DNA of 64,000 bases. Origin: SIG598 sp045580875 (lineage in GTDB: Bacteria; Bacillota; Clostridia; Oscillospirales; Acutalibacteraceae). The notes under the pieces were generated by a model, which saw only the letters and a program-made list of their open reading frames with translations, made no database searches and was not told the origin of the DNA. The position numbers were made by a program, and so were the translations under genes. Below are positions 24,749-33,601 of the stretch, piece by piece. The stretch is taken from positions 35,566 through 99,565 of the forward strand of contig JAZNOP010000117.1 of assembly GCA_045580875.1 (NCBI GenBank). The letters run 5' to 3'. The first letter of the stretch is position 1; the number at the start of each line of letters is the position of its first letter.

Positions 24749-25930
24749 TTATCTGTGCCAGGGGGCAATCCATGTGTGACGGGCTTCAGCTGCAGCTTTT
24801 GCAATCAGCTGATCGATGTCGGTAAGTGCGCTTTCAGCTTCGAGAATCTGCTCCTCGGTAGGACGTGTGCGCGGGTGCTTCGGAGTGAAGACGGTGCAGC
24901 AGTCCTCGTAGGGCTGAATGGATATCTCGAAGGTGTCTATTTTTCTTGATATGCGGATTATTTCCTCTTTGTCCATACCGATAAGCGGACGGAGCACAGG
25001 CATGACAGCCGCAGCATCAGTGCAGCAGAGTGCATCGAGCGTCTGGCTTGCCACCTGACCGAGACTTTCGCCGCTTATCAGAGCGTGACAGCCCTTTTCT
25101 CTGGCGATTATCTCAGCAACACGGATCATATAACGTCTCATGATGACGGTGAAAAGATCCTCAGGGCAGCAGTCGCGGATATGCTCCTGAATTTCGGTGA
25201 AGGGAACGACATAAAGGTTGATTGCGCCAGCCCAGTCGGATACCTTGCTGATAAGCTCGTGTACCTTCTGCTCAGCGCGCTCGCTTGTGTAGGGCGGGCT
25301 GGCAAAGTGAATGGCGGTAAGCTCAATGCCCCGCTTTGCCATCATCCATGCGGCAACAGGAGAATCTATGCCGCCGGATATCATAATAGCAGCCTTTCCG
25401 CCGGTACCGACAGGCAGACCGCCTGCGCCGGGGAGAGGATTGCCGTGAATGAATGTGCTGTGGTCTCTTACCTCAACCGATACGACCATTTCGGGATTGT
25501 GTACATCGACGGTCAGATGAGGGAATTTTTCGAGAAGATATTCGCCGACTCTGGCGGATATCTCAGGGCTTTTGAAAGGAAATGCCTTGTCAGAACGCTT
25601 GGACTCAACCTTGAAGGTGGAGATGCATTCGAGCTGGTCGGCAAGATATTCACCGGCGCAGCTGAGAATTGTATCCATGTCCTTTTTGCATTCGCAGGCT
25701 CTTGAGAGTGCGGCAATGCCGAAAACCCGGCTGATCGCATCAACGTAAGCATCGATCGGTCCTTCGTTTTTCGGGCGGACACGAACGGTGGACTGTGAAC
25801 GGAATATATCAACCTCGCCGAGAGTCTTGACCGCACGGCGGATATTCTTGACCATTACCTGTTCGAAGGTGGAACGGTTGAGCCCCTTGAGAGCTAGCTC
25901 ACCGTTTTTTATGAGTATTACCTCTGTCAA
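24749..25930 (-). CDS. thiI: tRNA 4-thiouridine synthase ThiI
   Basis: Adenylates U8 of tRNA and transfers sulfur to it; also supplies sulfur for thiamine in some bacteria. 393 residues: ferredoxin-like/THUMP region 1-165, PP-loop S185-G-G-I-D-S190-P, and the C-terminal AANH fold with VMRRYMIRVAE and GESLGQVASQTL. No rhodanese extension, as in Bacillus. A TTG start after AAGGAT is required by the frame. The IscS-like desulfurase just upstream (48 bases) is the expected sulfur donor. Confidence 0.95.
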   Translation of the reverse strand: MTEVILIKNGELALKGLNRSTFEQVMVKNIRRAVKTLGEVDIFRSQSTVRVRPKNEGPIDAYVDAISRVFGIAALSRACECKKDMDTILSCAGEYLADQLECISTFKVESKRSDKAFPFKSPEISARVGEYLLEKFPHLTVDVHNPEMVVSVEVRDHSTFIHGNPLPGAGGLPVGTGGKAAIMISGGIDSPVAAWMMAKRGIELTAIHFASPPYTSERAEQKVHELISKVSDWAGAINLYVVPFTEIQEHIRDCCPEDLFTVIMRRYMIRVAEIIAREKGCHALISGESLGQVASQTLDALCCTDAAAVMPVLRPLIGMDKEEIIRISRKIDTFEISIQPYEDCCTVFTPKHPRTRPTEEQILEAESALTDIDQLIAKAAAEARHTWIAPWHR

Positions 25931-25978
25931 AATTTATCAGATCCTTTTGGAGATTTAGTGTGTTGAAATTACTTGAAA

Positions 25979-27130
25979 TTATCTGAAGCGGATAAGCGAC
26001 GACAGCGCCTCGCGCAGTGCCGTTATCATCGCATCTATATCGTCTGTGGTGTTGTCATCGCAGAAGCTGACCCTTATCGTGCTGTCTGCGATATGCGGCT
26101 CCAGACCGAGCGAAACAAGCACATGACTTGCGCGCCCCTTGGAACAGGCAGAGCCGCTGGAGACATATATCTTCCGCTCAGCGAAGTAGTTGAGCAGAGT
26201 TTCCGATTTGATGCAGCCGGTTGCAAAGCTGATTATGTGCGGTGCAGCATCATCGGGGCTGTTTATAACGACCGGAGCAAGTGCCTGAATTTCATCAGAG
26301 AGCAGGCGCTCGCGGCAGTATGCGTTAAGCCGGCTTATGTGCTCACATCTCTTATCCTGCGGCGGCAGTGATTTTACAGCAGCGCCGAGCGCGGCAATCA
26401 GCGGAACAGGCTCAGTTCCGGGTCTCAGCCTGTCCTGCTGGCTTCCGCCGTAGTGTATGGGAAGAATACGTACGCCCTTGCGGCGCCAGAGTGCTCCGAC
26501 TCCTTTTGGTGCGTGTATCTTATGTCCGGACAGCGAGAGCAGGTCACAGCCGAGTGAGTTGACATTCACCGTAAGTTTGCCGAAAGCCTGAACAGCATCG
26601 CAATGCAGCAGCGCAGCGGATTTTGTCCGTTTGAGCAGCCGTGCTATAGAAGCGATGTTTGTGACAGCGCCGGTCTCGTTGTTTACCAGCATGAATGAAA
26701 GAAGTATGGTGTCAGCAGTAAGAGCAGCCGCAACGTCGTCGATATGTATATTACCGTCTTCGCGCGGCGAAATGCGTATAATTTCGAAGCCCTCGGATTC
26801 AAGCTGTGCAGCGGTGTCGAGTACGGAAGAGTGCTCGACTGAGGAAATTATTATGCGCCTGCCGGTGCGTTTCTTTGCGTGAGCCGCGCCGATAAGAGCA
26901 AGGTTGTTTGATTCTGTTCCGCCTGAGGTGAAGAATATCTCGTCTTCACGGGCGGAAAGTTCGGCTGCCACAGCGCGTCGGGCATCGTCAACAAGGTGCT
27001 CAGCCTCCATGCCGAGAGTGTGGCGGGAGGAGGGATTGCCCCAGTGCGATATCATCGTGTCGTATGCAGCCCGGGCGCTTGCTTCAGAGACCCGTGTTGT
27101 AGCCGCATTGTCAAGATAGATGCCGCTCAA
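25979..27130 (-). CDS. Cysteine desulfurase, IscS/NifS-like (partner of ThiI)
   Basis: 383 residues. YLDNAATT at the N-terminus, PLP lysine K204 in SGHKIHAPKG, and the active-site loop SSGSACSKG with C329. This is the IscS/NifZ-type loop, unlike the enzyme at 914-2050. The frame begins with two TTG codons; the one at 27130 is eight bases after GGAGG while 27136 is only two bases away, so 27130 is chosen. Coupled to thiI, so sulfur for tRNA s4U is the likely use; it may also feed the minimal SufC/B scaffold. Confidence 0.92.
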   Translation of the reverse strand: MSGIYLDNAATTRVSEASARAAYDTMISHWGNPSSRHTLGMEAEHLVDDARRAVAAELSAREDEIFFTSGGTESNNLALIGAAHAKKRTGRRIIISSVEHSSVLDTAAQLESEGFEIIRISPREDGNIHIDDVAAALTADTILLSFMLVNNETGAVTNIASIARLLKRTKSAALLHCDAVQAFGKLTVNVNSLGCDLLSLSGHKIHAPKGVGALWRRKGVRILPIHYGGSQQDRLRPGTEPVPLIAALGAAVKSLPPQDKRCEHISRLNAYCRERLLSDEIQALAPVVINSPDDAAPHIISFATGCIKSETLLNYFAERKIYVSSGSACSKGRASHVLVSLGLEPHIADSTIRVSFCDDNTTDDIDAMITALREALSSLIRFR

Positions 27131-27336
27131 AGTCAAAACCTCCGATCAAAGCTGGTTAGTTCAATATATTATACACCAACCGACCGGTATTTACAATACT
27201 TTATTTATATATAATTATAATACAATAATCATGTACCGGTTGCGAACCGGTTATCTTCCGGAAATCCGCATCAGATACCGAAAATCTGATTGCTTGCTGA
27301 TAAAGGCAGAAAAATAAGCGATTGTGTCCGTTGCTG

Positions 27337-27364
27337 TTGCAAATCACTCAAAATGTGCTAAAAT
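27337..27364 (+). promoter_or_regulatory. Promoter of the serine dehydratase gene
   Basis: -35 TTGCAA (27337-27342), 16-base spacer, -10 TAAAAT (27359-27364), 31 bases before the ATG. Confidence 0.6.
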
Positions 27365-27395
27365 GAATGCATAACCTTAAGGGGGATAATGACAG

Positions 27396-28589
27396 ATGAA
27401 ATCGCTTCGTGAATTATATAAGGTCGGCAGAGGTCCGTCCAGTTCGCATACAATGGGTCCTGAACGCGCCTGCCGCTATTTTCTTGAGAAAACCGAGGGC
27501 GCTGACCGTTACAAGGTGATTCTTTACGGCTCACTTGCGCTTACCGGCAAAGGACACCGGACAGATGCCGCCATAGAGAAGACTATGGAAGAGTTTTCGG
27601 TTGAAATTGTTTTTGATACCGAGACTCAGGAGCTTCCTCATGCAAATACAATGGATTTCTTTGCCTACCGCGGCGATGAGCTGATGGCCGAGACAAGAAT
27701 CCTTTCGGTCGGCGGCGGTGATATCCGGATTGTAGGCTGTCCCGAGGCGGACAAGCCTGAGGTCTACCACGAGAAGAATTTCCGCGAGATCGAGGAATAC
27801 TGCAACGCAAAGAACATCCGCCTGTCCGATTACGTCTACGAAAAGGAAGGCGATGATATCCGCGCATTTCTTTATGAGATATGGCATGTGATGAAAGAGG
27901 AGATCCGCGAGGGTCTTGTCACCACCGGCACACTTCCGGGCGGACTTAATGTTGAGCGTGTCGCACATATTCTCTATACGCGCCGTCATATAGATGAGCG
28001 CCCCGAAACCAAGGAAAACCGCATGGTCTGTGCCTATGCCTTTGCTGCAGCCGAGCAGAATGCTGACTGCGGAACAATAGTTACTGCGCCCACCTGCGGC
28101 GCCTGCGCAGTTCTCCCTGCTGTACTCAAGTATATGCAGGAGAAAAAGGGTTTCACAGACGAGCAGATGATCAATGCCCTTGCTGTTGGCGGACTTATCG
28201 GAAATATAGTCAAGCAGAATGCTTCGATTTCCGGTGCTGAATGCGGCTGTCAGGCGGAGATAGGAACAGCCTGTGCAATGGCATCTGCCGCGCTGTGCGA
28301 GCTGTTTGAAATGGGCATCGACCAGATCGAATATGCAGCGGAAATGTCGCTTGAGCACATGCTCGGACTGACCTGTGACCCGGTCTGCGGACTTGTTCAG
28401 ATTCCCTGCATCGAGCGAAATGCTGTTGCGGCAATGCGTGCGCTCAATGCACTGTCGCTTGCAAACTTCCTTACAGGCACACGCAAGATTTCCTTCGACA
28501 TGGTTGTCAAGACCATGTATGAAACCGGCACAGACATCAACGCCCGCTACCGAGAGACCTCCGAGGGCGGTCTTGCAAAGCTCTTCTGA
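27396..28589 (+). CDS. sdaA: L-serine dehydratase (iron-sulfur type, single chain)
   Basis: Deaminates L-serine to pyruvate and ammonia using a 4Fe-4S cluster. 397 residues, beginning with the beta-type domain (VGRGPSSSHTMGPERA) and continuing into the alpha-type catalytic domain (TAPTCGACAVLPAVL, ISGAECGCQAEIG, LTCDPVCGLVQIPCIERNA), whose cysteines bind the cluster. GGGGG lies before the ATG. The gene stands alone between a promoter and a terminator. Confidence 0.95.
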   Translation: MKSLRELYKVGRGPSSSHTMGPERACRYFLEKTEGADRYKVILYGSLALTGKGHRTDAAIEKTMEEFSVEIVFDTETQELPHANTMDFFAYRGDELMAETRILSVGGGDIRIVGCPEADKPEVYHEKNFREIEEYCNAKNIRLSDYVYEKEGDDIRAFLYEIWHVMKEEIREGLVTTGTLPGGLNVERVAHILYTRRHIDERPETKENRMVCAYAFAAAEQNADCGTIVTAPTCGACAVLPAVLKYMQEKKGFTDEQMINALAVGGLIGNIVKQNASISGAECGCQAEIGTACAMASAALCELFEMGIDQIEYAAEMSLEHMLGLTCDPVCGLVQIPCIERNAVAAMRALNALSLANFLTGTRKISFDMVVKTMYETGTDINARYRETSEGGLAKLF

Positions 28590-28604
28590 TTTATCTGCAA
28601 ATTG

Positions 28605-28646
28605 AAAACCGGCGGCACTCCTGTTTTCGGGAATACCGCCGGTTTT
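28605..28646. terminator. Bidirectional terminator
   Basis: Perfect 11-bp stem, AAAACCGGCGG (28605-28615) with 28636-28646, followed by TTTTG and preceded by A residues. It serves sdaA and the minus-strand gene at 28649. Confidence 0.85.
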
Positions 28647-28648
28647 GT

Positions 28649-29563
28649 TTATTCATCGAGCATGAAATAGGGAACTCCGAAAAATCCTTCGCCCTTGATG
28701 ACCGATATCTCATCTCCGGCTTTGTGCAGATTTGCAGCAGCCTCGGAAACCTCAAGCTCAACAAGCTCGCCCTCAGGATAAATGTTGAAGAAGCTGTCGT
28801 AAACACCCCTTGAAACACGTTCTGTCTCGATTTCGCTGATAGTCACAGTGTAGGTTTGCTGCTCGGAAAAATCAAAGGCGTAATTGACATCGATAGCAAT
28901 TGCGCGGGTGATGGCGATGGTCAGAACGAATGTGAGAAAGGCGATGCATAGCGTATTCAGAATGGGGTGACGGTGAGAAGAGCCGTTATTTCTCAATACG
29001 ATGATAACGGCTGCTGTCGCACCGATAATTCCGAACACGAAAGCAAGTATCCAGAAATCCTTGTCAGGGAAGGTGAATCGGTTTGTTCCGGGTATATAAA
29101 GCCGTAAGCCGAGATAAAACGAAGCGAGCAGCGATGTGAACTGCACCTCATTCTCAAATGCGTAATTTAACGAGTGTACAGCAAAAATAAAGAACAGAAT
29201 GATGTGCGCTGCCATGACTGGTCGGTCGGTGGGGAATATCAGCTCGCCCCACGGGAGAATAGCAATGATACTGGTGAGCACCTTGAACAGCAGCGAGGAT
29301 TGGTCGTCAATACGCCAGACAAAGAACAGCACACCGCCCGTGAAAACGGTTCTCAATGCAATTTTGAATGCCAGTGATTCACGTATGCCGCTGAAGAACG
29401 GATCGGTAAAGAATAACATCAGAAAAACGCTGACAGCTGCCATAGCGATCCAGAACAGTATGGTTCTTATGTCAAATCTGTCGTAGAAATTGAAGGGCTT
29501 TCGTCCGCTGAAATCACTTTTTACGGTTGAGCGCCGACGTCTTCGCGTGATTTTCATTCCCAT
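28649..29563 (-). CDS. Uncharacterised multi-pass membrane protein
   Basis: 304 residues, not recognised. A strongly basic N-terminus (KITRRRRRSTVK) is followed by about seven hydrophobic segments between residues 35 and 225, then a soluble domain (about 225-304) with FSEQQTYTVTISEIETERVSRG and a C-terminal GEGFFGVPYFMLDE. AGGAGA lies seven bases before the ATG. By the positive-inside rule the N-terminus is cytoplasmic. No conserved catalytic motif is visible. Confidence 0.75.
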   Translation of the reverse strand: MGMKITRRRRRSTVKSDFSGRKPFNFYDRFDIRTILFWIAMAAVSVFLMLFFTDPFFSGIRESLAFKIALRTVFTGGVLFFVWRIDDQSSLLFKVLTSIIAILPWGELIFPTDRPVMAAHIILFFIFAVHSLNYAFENEVQFTSLLASFYLGLRLYIPGTNRFTFPDKDFWILAFVFGIIGATAAVIIVLRNNGSSHRHPILNTLCIAFLTFVLTIAITRAIAIDVNYAFDFSEQQTYTVTISEIETERVSRGVYDSFFNIYPEGELVELEVSEAAANLHKAGDEISVIKGEGFFGVPYFMLDE

Positions 29564-29674
29564 AAAACCGTCTCCTGATGCTATGATGACATAAGTATAG
29601 CATCAATACAAAAGCGTGTCAAATTTGGGGGTGACGGCTGCATTGCGTGGAGTTTACATAATGCTGAATGTGTG

Positions 29675-30097
29675 TTATTTACGGCTTTCGCTTCCGCGAA
29701 GCTGCTCGAGCGCTGACATAAGCTTCGCCGGCAGCGGGATACCGCACCGACCGGCGTTTTCAAGTACGCTGATACACTCGTTTGCCAGCAGGAACCCTAT
29801 GGTCAGCGCGCGGAGTACGCCGCCTGCTCCGGTGGCTCTGTCAATGATGTGCGCCACTGCCACAACGCAGAAGATAAGCACCTTCTTCAAGATACCGGAG
29901 AAGCCCTTGCGGCTGGACAGCGTACGGCAAATAACTGCTGCAATAACACCGGATATATAGTCGAGTATCACGACAATAAGCAGACCGAGAAACCATTCGT
30001 CAGCACCTCCGAAGAGGTAGGTAAATACTGCCGCGATTCCGGCGGCAGCCCAGCGTATAATATCACCAATACCGAGCTTTTCACAATTAATAAGCAT
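29675..30097 (-). CDS. Phage-type holin (Cph1/TcdE-like family)
   Basis: 140 residues with three to four hydrophobic segments: about 13-30, 36-55 (FLGLLIVVILDYISGVIAAV) and 71-104. The LDYISG motif and the basic C-terminus are characteristic of the toxin-secretion/phage-lysis holin family. Holins make membrane pores that let a cytoplasmic endolysin reach the wall. It is 24 bases downstream of such an amidase. No other phage gene is near. Confidence 0.85.
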   Translation of the reverse strand: MLINCEKLGIGDIIRWAAAGIAAVFTYLFGGADEWFLGLLIVVILDYISGVIAAVICRTLSSRKGFSGILKKVLIFCVVAVAHIIDRATGAGGVLRALTIGFLLANECISVLENAGRCGIPLPAKLMSALEQLRGSESRK

Positions 30098-30121
30098 TTG
30101 TTATCACTTCCTTTGTTTGGG

Positions 30122-30958
30122 TTATTTTCTGAATACGAGCAGAGCCCGCCATGTTTTAGCATTTATTGATCCGTCGGGATCAATTCCGTGCGCCTTCTGA
30201 AGCTTTTTGACAGCTTCTTCAGTGCTCTTGCCAAAGATGCCGTCAACGGCAAGAGTTTTGCCGTCATCGGAAGTCCAGCCCATCTGATTGAGGCACAGCT
30301 GAATGCGCTTTATCTGATATTTCGGAGCACTTTCTCCGCGCATGAGTACAGGCAGGGTAACGGTGCTGCTTTCGGCTGCGGCCGTACTGCCGGATTCATT
30401 TTCGCTCTGGTATTCGATACCGAGAAAATCAAGAAAACCGATTGCCGCAGCTCTGCCCATTGCCTGACGCTTTGCAGGAGTATCAACGGCTTCGGCATCA
30501 TTGCTGTCGATAAAAGCAAACTCGACGAGTACAGCAGGGCAGTCGGTCTGCCGGATAAAACCGAAATAATCACTCCCGTTTTTATTAAGCCTCGTCTTGA
30601 GACCGCGGCTGTTCTGTCCGGTATGAGTAATAACTGCATTCTCAATTGCACCGGCAAGGGTTTTGCTTTTCCCTCTGCCGACCGAGTGGTATATTTCAAA
30701 ACCGTCTCCGCCGCCGGCGTTAAGATGAAAATCCGCCGCAAGGTCGGGCGAAAAAGCGTTGCACTCCTTTATCTTTGCGGCGGCAGATTCGTATACATCG
30801 GCTGTCCGGCTCTGCAGTACTGTTATTCCGTGCCGCCGCAGTTCAGCTGAGCATGCATTGGCGATGTCGAGTGCGTAGTCTGACTCGCGGTGTACACCGT
30901 AAACCGCTCCGGGATCAGAGCCGCCATGTCCGACCCCGATATAGATTTTGTAAGACAT
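30122..30958 (-). CDS. N-acetylmuramoyl-L-alanine amidase (Amidase_3) with peptidoglycan-binding domain
   Basis: 278 residues. Amidase_3 zinc domain at about 1-180: GVGHGGSDPGA (zinc His), RESDYALDIANAC (zinc Glu), ADFHLNAG (zinc His) and VLVEFAFIDS (catalytic Glu). After a Ser/Thr linker a PG_binding_1 domain covers about 208-275 (IKRIQLCLNQMGW, VDGIFGKSTEEAVKKLQ). It has no signal peptide, so release would depend on the holin downstream. GGAGG precedes the ATG. Confidence 0.92.
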   Translation of the reverse strand: MSYKIYIGVGHGGSDPGAVYGVHRESDYALDIANACSAELRRHGITVLQSRTADVYESAAAKIKECNAFSPDLAADFHLNAGGGDGFEIYHSVGRGKSKTLAGAIENAVITHTGQNSRGLKTRLNKNGSDYFGFIRQTDCPAVLVEFAFIDSNDAEAVDTPAKRQAMGRAAAIGFLDFLGIEYQSENESGSTAAAESSTVTLPVLMRGESAPKYQIKRIQLCLNQMGWTSDDGKTLAVDGIFGKSTEEAVKKLQKAHGIDPDGSINAKTWRALLVFRK

Positions 30959-31141
30959 TTATGCCTCCTTGTGTATTGTTGCTGAAGGTTACATAAAATC
31001 ATGCGTAATGATACGTGAAATGAAAGGACGGCTATATTATAATTTATTTATAAGAGAGTTAACTGTCACGCAGGAAGGTCTGCTGCCGTAAAGCTTAATC
31101 TACTGTCAGGGATATGAAATTACTCGCGCAATTAAGAATAA

Positions 31142-31181
31142 AAAACGCGCTGATTCCGTAATCGTGCGGAATCAGCGCGTT
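31142..31181. terminator. Strong bidirectional terminator
   Basis: Perfect 16-bp stem, 31142-31157 with 31166-31181, loop TAATCGTG. A-rich run before it (T-run for the minus-strand MFS gene) and T-rich run after it. Confidence 0.85.
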
Positions 31182-31205
31182 TGTGATTTTTTTGGATAAT
31201 TACCG

Positions 31206-32423
31206 TCAGCGGTCTGCAGGGGCAGCTGTGCCTTCTGATTTACTGCCGAGCATTCTGCGGAATATCATGAGGAATAACAGCAGTACTACAGGGAAAATCA
31301 CAGCGGTAAGCAAACCTGCTTTGATGCCGTACTGCGGCAGTCGGTTGGATATCAGGCTGACCACAGCCGGACCTGACGCGCAGCCAAGGTCTCCGGCAAG
31401 GGCGAGAAATCCGAACATGGTGGTGCCGCCTGCAGGACAGTTTTTTGCAGCCAGACTGAAGGTGCCGGGCCACATTATACCGACTGAAAGACCGCAGAGT
31501 GCGCAGCCGAGGAGAGCAAGAAGCGGGTTCTTCATAAATACAGCAAGGGCGTAACTGATAACGCAGAGCACACTGCTTACACACATGAAACGGCGCAGGT
31601 CTATGCGCTCGCCGAACTTGCCGAAGAAGGCGCGTGATGAGCCCATGAGCACTGCAAAAAGACACGGACCGAGCAGGTCACCGAAGGTCTTTGAAAGGTG
31701 AAGACCGTTTTCAGCGAAGAAGGAAGCCCATTGGGACATTGCCTGTTCAGAAGCTCCTGCACACAGCATAAGCAGGAAGAAGAGCCAGAACTGTCCCGAC
31801 ATAAGCAGCTTGCCGGTGGGTGTTTTCTCGCCTTCTTCAACCAGCTGATTGATAGGTACGGCCATGAATACAAAAGCATTTATAAAAGGAACAATGCTCC
31901 ATATTACAGGGACAAAATACCAGTGCTCCATGCCGAAGATTCTGAAGCCTGCGGTGGAAAGAAGCACAACGGCAACGTGTCCCCAGCAGTAGAAGGAGTG
32001 GAGCAGACTCATGGCTGCTTCCTTGGCGTTGGAAGAGGGGGCGGCCTCAACGATAGGGCTGATAAGCACTTCGATAAGTCCGCCGCCGATGGCATTGAGT
32101 ATGATGGCACAGATAAGTCCTGTGTATGCATTGCCGAAAACAAACGGGAAAATACTCATGCCGACAAGACCGGCGGCGCTGAAGAAATGCGCAGCGATGA
32201 CCGACGGTCTGTAGCCTATCTTATCGACAAACATGGAAGCGATGGCATCGACGAAAATCTGAACGCCGAAATTTATGCTGATAAGAAGTCCGATTTTTTC
32301 GAGCGAAATGTCGAAGCTTTTCTGAAAGGTCAGAAAAAGCAGCGGAGCAAGATTGTTGATTATCGCCTGAACTATGTAGCCGACATAGCAGGCATAGATT
32401 GTAGCCTGATAATTTTTCTTCAT
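31206..32423 (-). CDS. Major facilitator superfamily transporter
   Basis: 405 residues from the ATG at 32423 (MKKNYQATIY), which follows GAGGT; the longer frame would overlap the upstream gene. Twelve hydrophobic segments. The loop between TM2 and TM3 reads FVDKIGYRPS, a variant of the MFS motif A. Substrate unknown; its general look is of the sugar or small-solute FucP/YfkF-like branches. Seven bases after a small exported protein on the same strand. Confidence 0.85.
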   Translation of the reverse strand: MKKNYQATIYACYVGYIVQAIINNLAPLLFLTFQKSFDISLEKIGLLISINFGVQIFVDAIASMFVDKIGYRPSVIAAHFFSAAGLVGMSIFPFVFGNAYTGLICAIILNAIGGGLIEVLISPIVEAAPSSNAKEAAMSLLHSFYCWGHVAVVLLSTAGFRIFGMEHWYFVPVIWSIVPFINAFVFMAVPINQLVEEGEKTPTGKLLMSGQFWLFFLLMLCAGASEQAMSQWASFFAENGLHLSKTFGDLLGPCLFAVLMGSSRAFFGKFGERIDLRRFMCVSSVLCVISYALAVFMKNPLLALLGCALCGLSVGIMWPGTFSLAAKNCPAGGTTMFGFLALAGDLGCASGPAVVSLISNRLPQYGIKAGLLTAVIFPVVLLLFLMIFRRMLGSKSEGTAAPADR

Positions 32424-32430
32424 GATGACC

Positions 32431-32892
32431 TCAGATGAGCTCCTCCAGAGATGTGATCGTGGTGGAGCCGTCAATTCCGCTGTAGCCCATGGCGAAGGTG
32501 AAGGTTTCACCGGACACAGTATAGGTTATGGCATAGATCGGAAAGCCTTCCGGCATCTCCATGTAAAGCAGGATGCCCTCGCCGGCGGCTACATTGCCGA
32601 AGCTGTAAAGAACATCACCGATACCTGTGGGTGCATAGGTCTCTTCATCGTAATTGATTGCAACTATAGCAGCATCGGTTATATCACTGTTTACCCAGAA
32701 CCATGTAGGCTGTTCCTCGGGATTGCCGTAAATATGAGTAAAGCTGAATTCCGGCAGCTGCTCCTCGTAGATAGTGCAATGCAGCTCGGTATCTGCGGGC
32801 ACAGCAGGTGCGTCGGGCTGTACCTGTGCAGTGCAGGCTGTTCCGAAACAGAATATCACGGCAGCAATAAGGCAGAGAATTAATTTTTTCAT
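32431..32892 (-). CDS. Small secreted or lipoprotein-like protein
   Basis: 153 residues from the ATG at 32892, seven bases after AAAGGAG. A signal peptide (MKKLILCLIAAVIFCFGTAC) is followed by a mature part with no recognised domain. The cysteine at 20 could be lipidated, but GTAC is a poor lipobox. The mature part is acidic with aromatic residues (PTWFWVNSDITDAA). Function unknown; the MFS gene follows at once, so the two are probably one unit. Confidence 0.65.
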   Translation of the reverse strand: MKKLILCLIAAVIFCFGTACTAQVQPDAPAVPADTELHCTIYEEQLPEFSFTHIYGNPEEQPTWFWVNSDITDAAIVAINYDEETYAPTGIGDVLYSFGNVAAGEGILLYMEMPEGFPIYAITYTVSGETFTFAMGYSGIDGSTTITSLEELI

Positions 32893-32961
32893 ATATATAC
32901 TCCTTTTGGTAGATATCAACATTTATTCTATCTCTGATTGCATAATAAGTCAAATATAAAA

Positions 32962-32993
32962 TACCGCTCCGGAGACAGCTTTACGGAGCGGTA
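32962..32993 (-). terminator. Terminator of the M23/M50 protease pair
   Basis: 10-bp stem TACCGCTCCG (32962-32971 with 32984-32993) downstream of the M50 gene on the minus strand, with a T/A-rich tail. Confidence 0.65.
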
Positions 32994-33007
32994 AACAGTG
33001 TGTTGAA

Positions 33008-33601
33008 TTACAGATATCTTCTGAGAATTCCAGCCAGCAGCCATAGGCAGAGTATCAGCAGAGAGAAGTTTCCGCGTGACTGCATTACGGCGAACAGTGC
33101 AGCAGCAGCGAGCGGTATGAGTGCGGCAAGCGATACTGCAAATACCGCACGGTCGGCAGATTGCGGCGGCAGCCGCCGGTCGAGGAAATATCTCAGCAGC
33201 GTTCCTCCGTCAAGCGGTTCAATCGGCAGTATGTTGCACATCGCGAGGCAGGTGTTTGCCGCGGCCATCTGTACAGACAGGTCGCGGGTGCGTTCGAAGT
33301 AAAGCAGAGGAATGCAGAGAAGGCAGATAAGCGCGTTGGATATAACGCCGGCAAGAATGATAATGGGACGCTCATTTGCGTCGGCGGCAGCCATTTTTAT
33401 TCCAAGCGCACCGACGCTTATCCGGCTGACTGATGTTCCTTCGGTCAGTATTATTGCAATTATGTGCCCTAGTTCGTGTACCGAAGCTGCCGCAATTCCG
33501 CAGAGAAACAGACGGTCGTGACACATGAGCACCAGCGCCGCTGCCATGGCAAAGAAGTAATAACTTATATCAAACCGGCAGTTCTTTACAGTAAAACTCA
33601 A
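33008..33601 (-). CDS. Site-2 protease family metallopeptidase (M50, SpoIVFB-like)
   Basis: 197 residues, five to six TM segments. Zinc motif HELGH at about 41-45 and the second ligand motif EPLDGG at about 127-132 (usually NPxDG), the layout of S2P enzymes that cut within membranes. TTG start, ten bases after GGAGG; it begins right after the stop of an M23 gene. In Bacillus SpoIVFB (M50) processes pro-SigK and is paired with SpoIVFA (M23 fold). The same gene pairing here, with a SigK gene at 62 kb, suggests the same job, though the SigK here has little or no pro-sequence visible. Confidence 0.85.
   Translation of the reverse strand: MSFTVKNCRFDISYYFFAMAAALVLMCHDRLFLCGIAAASVHELGHIIAIILTEGTSVSRISVGALGIKMAAADANERPIIILAGVISNALICLLCIPLLYFERTRDLSVQMAAANTCLAMCNILPIEPLDGGTLLRYFLDRRLPPQSADRAVFAVSLAALIPLAAAALFAVMQSRGNFSLLILCLWLLAGILRRYL

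Noticed and set aside
24739..24759. Perfect 9-bp hairpin GGCACAGAT/ATCTGTGCC over the thiI stop codon
   Set aside because: No T-run follows on the minus strand and the next gene is 61 bases away in the same unit, so it is not counted as a terminator.
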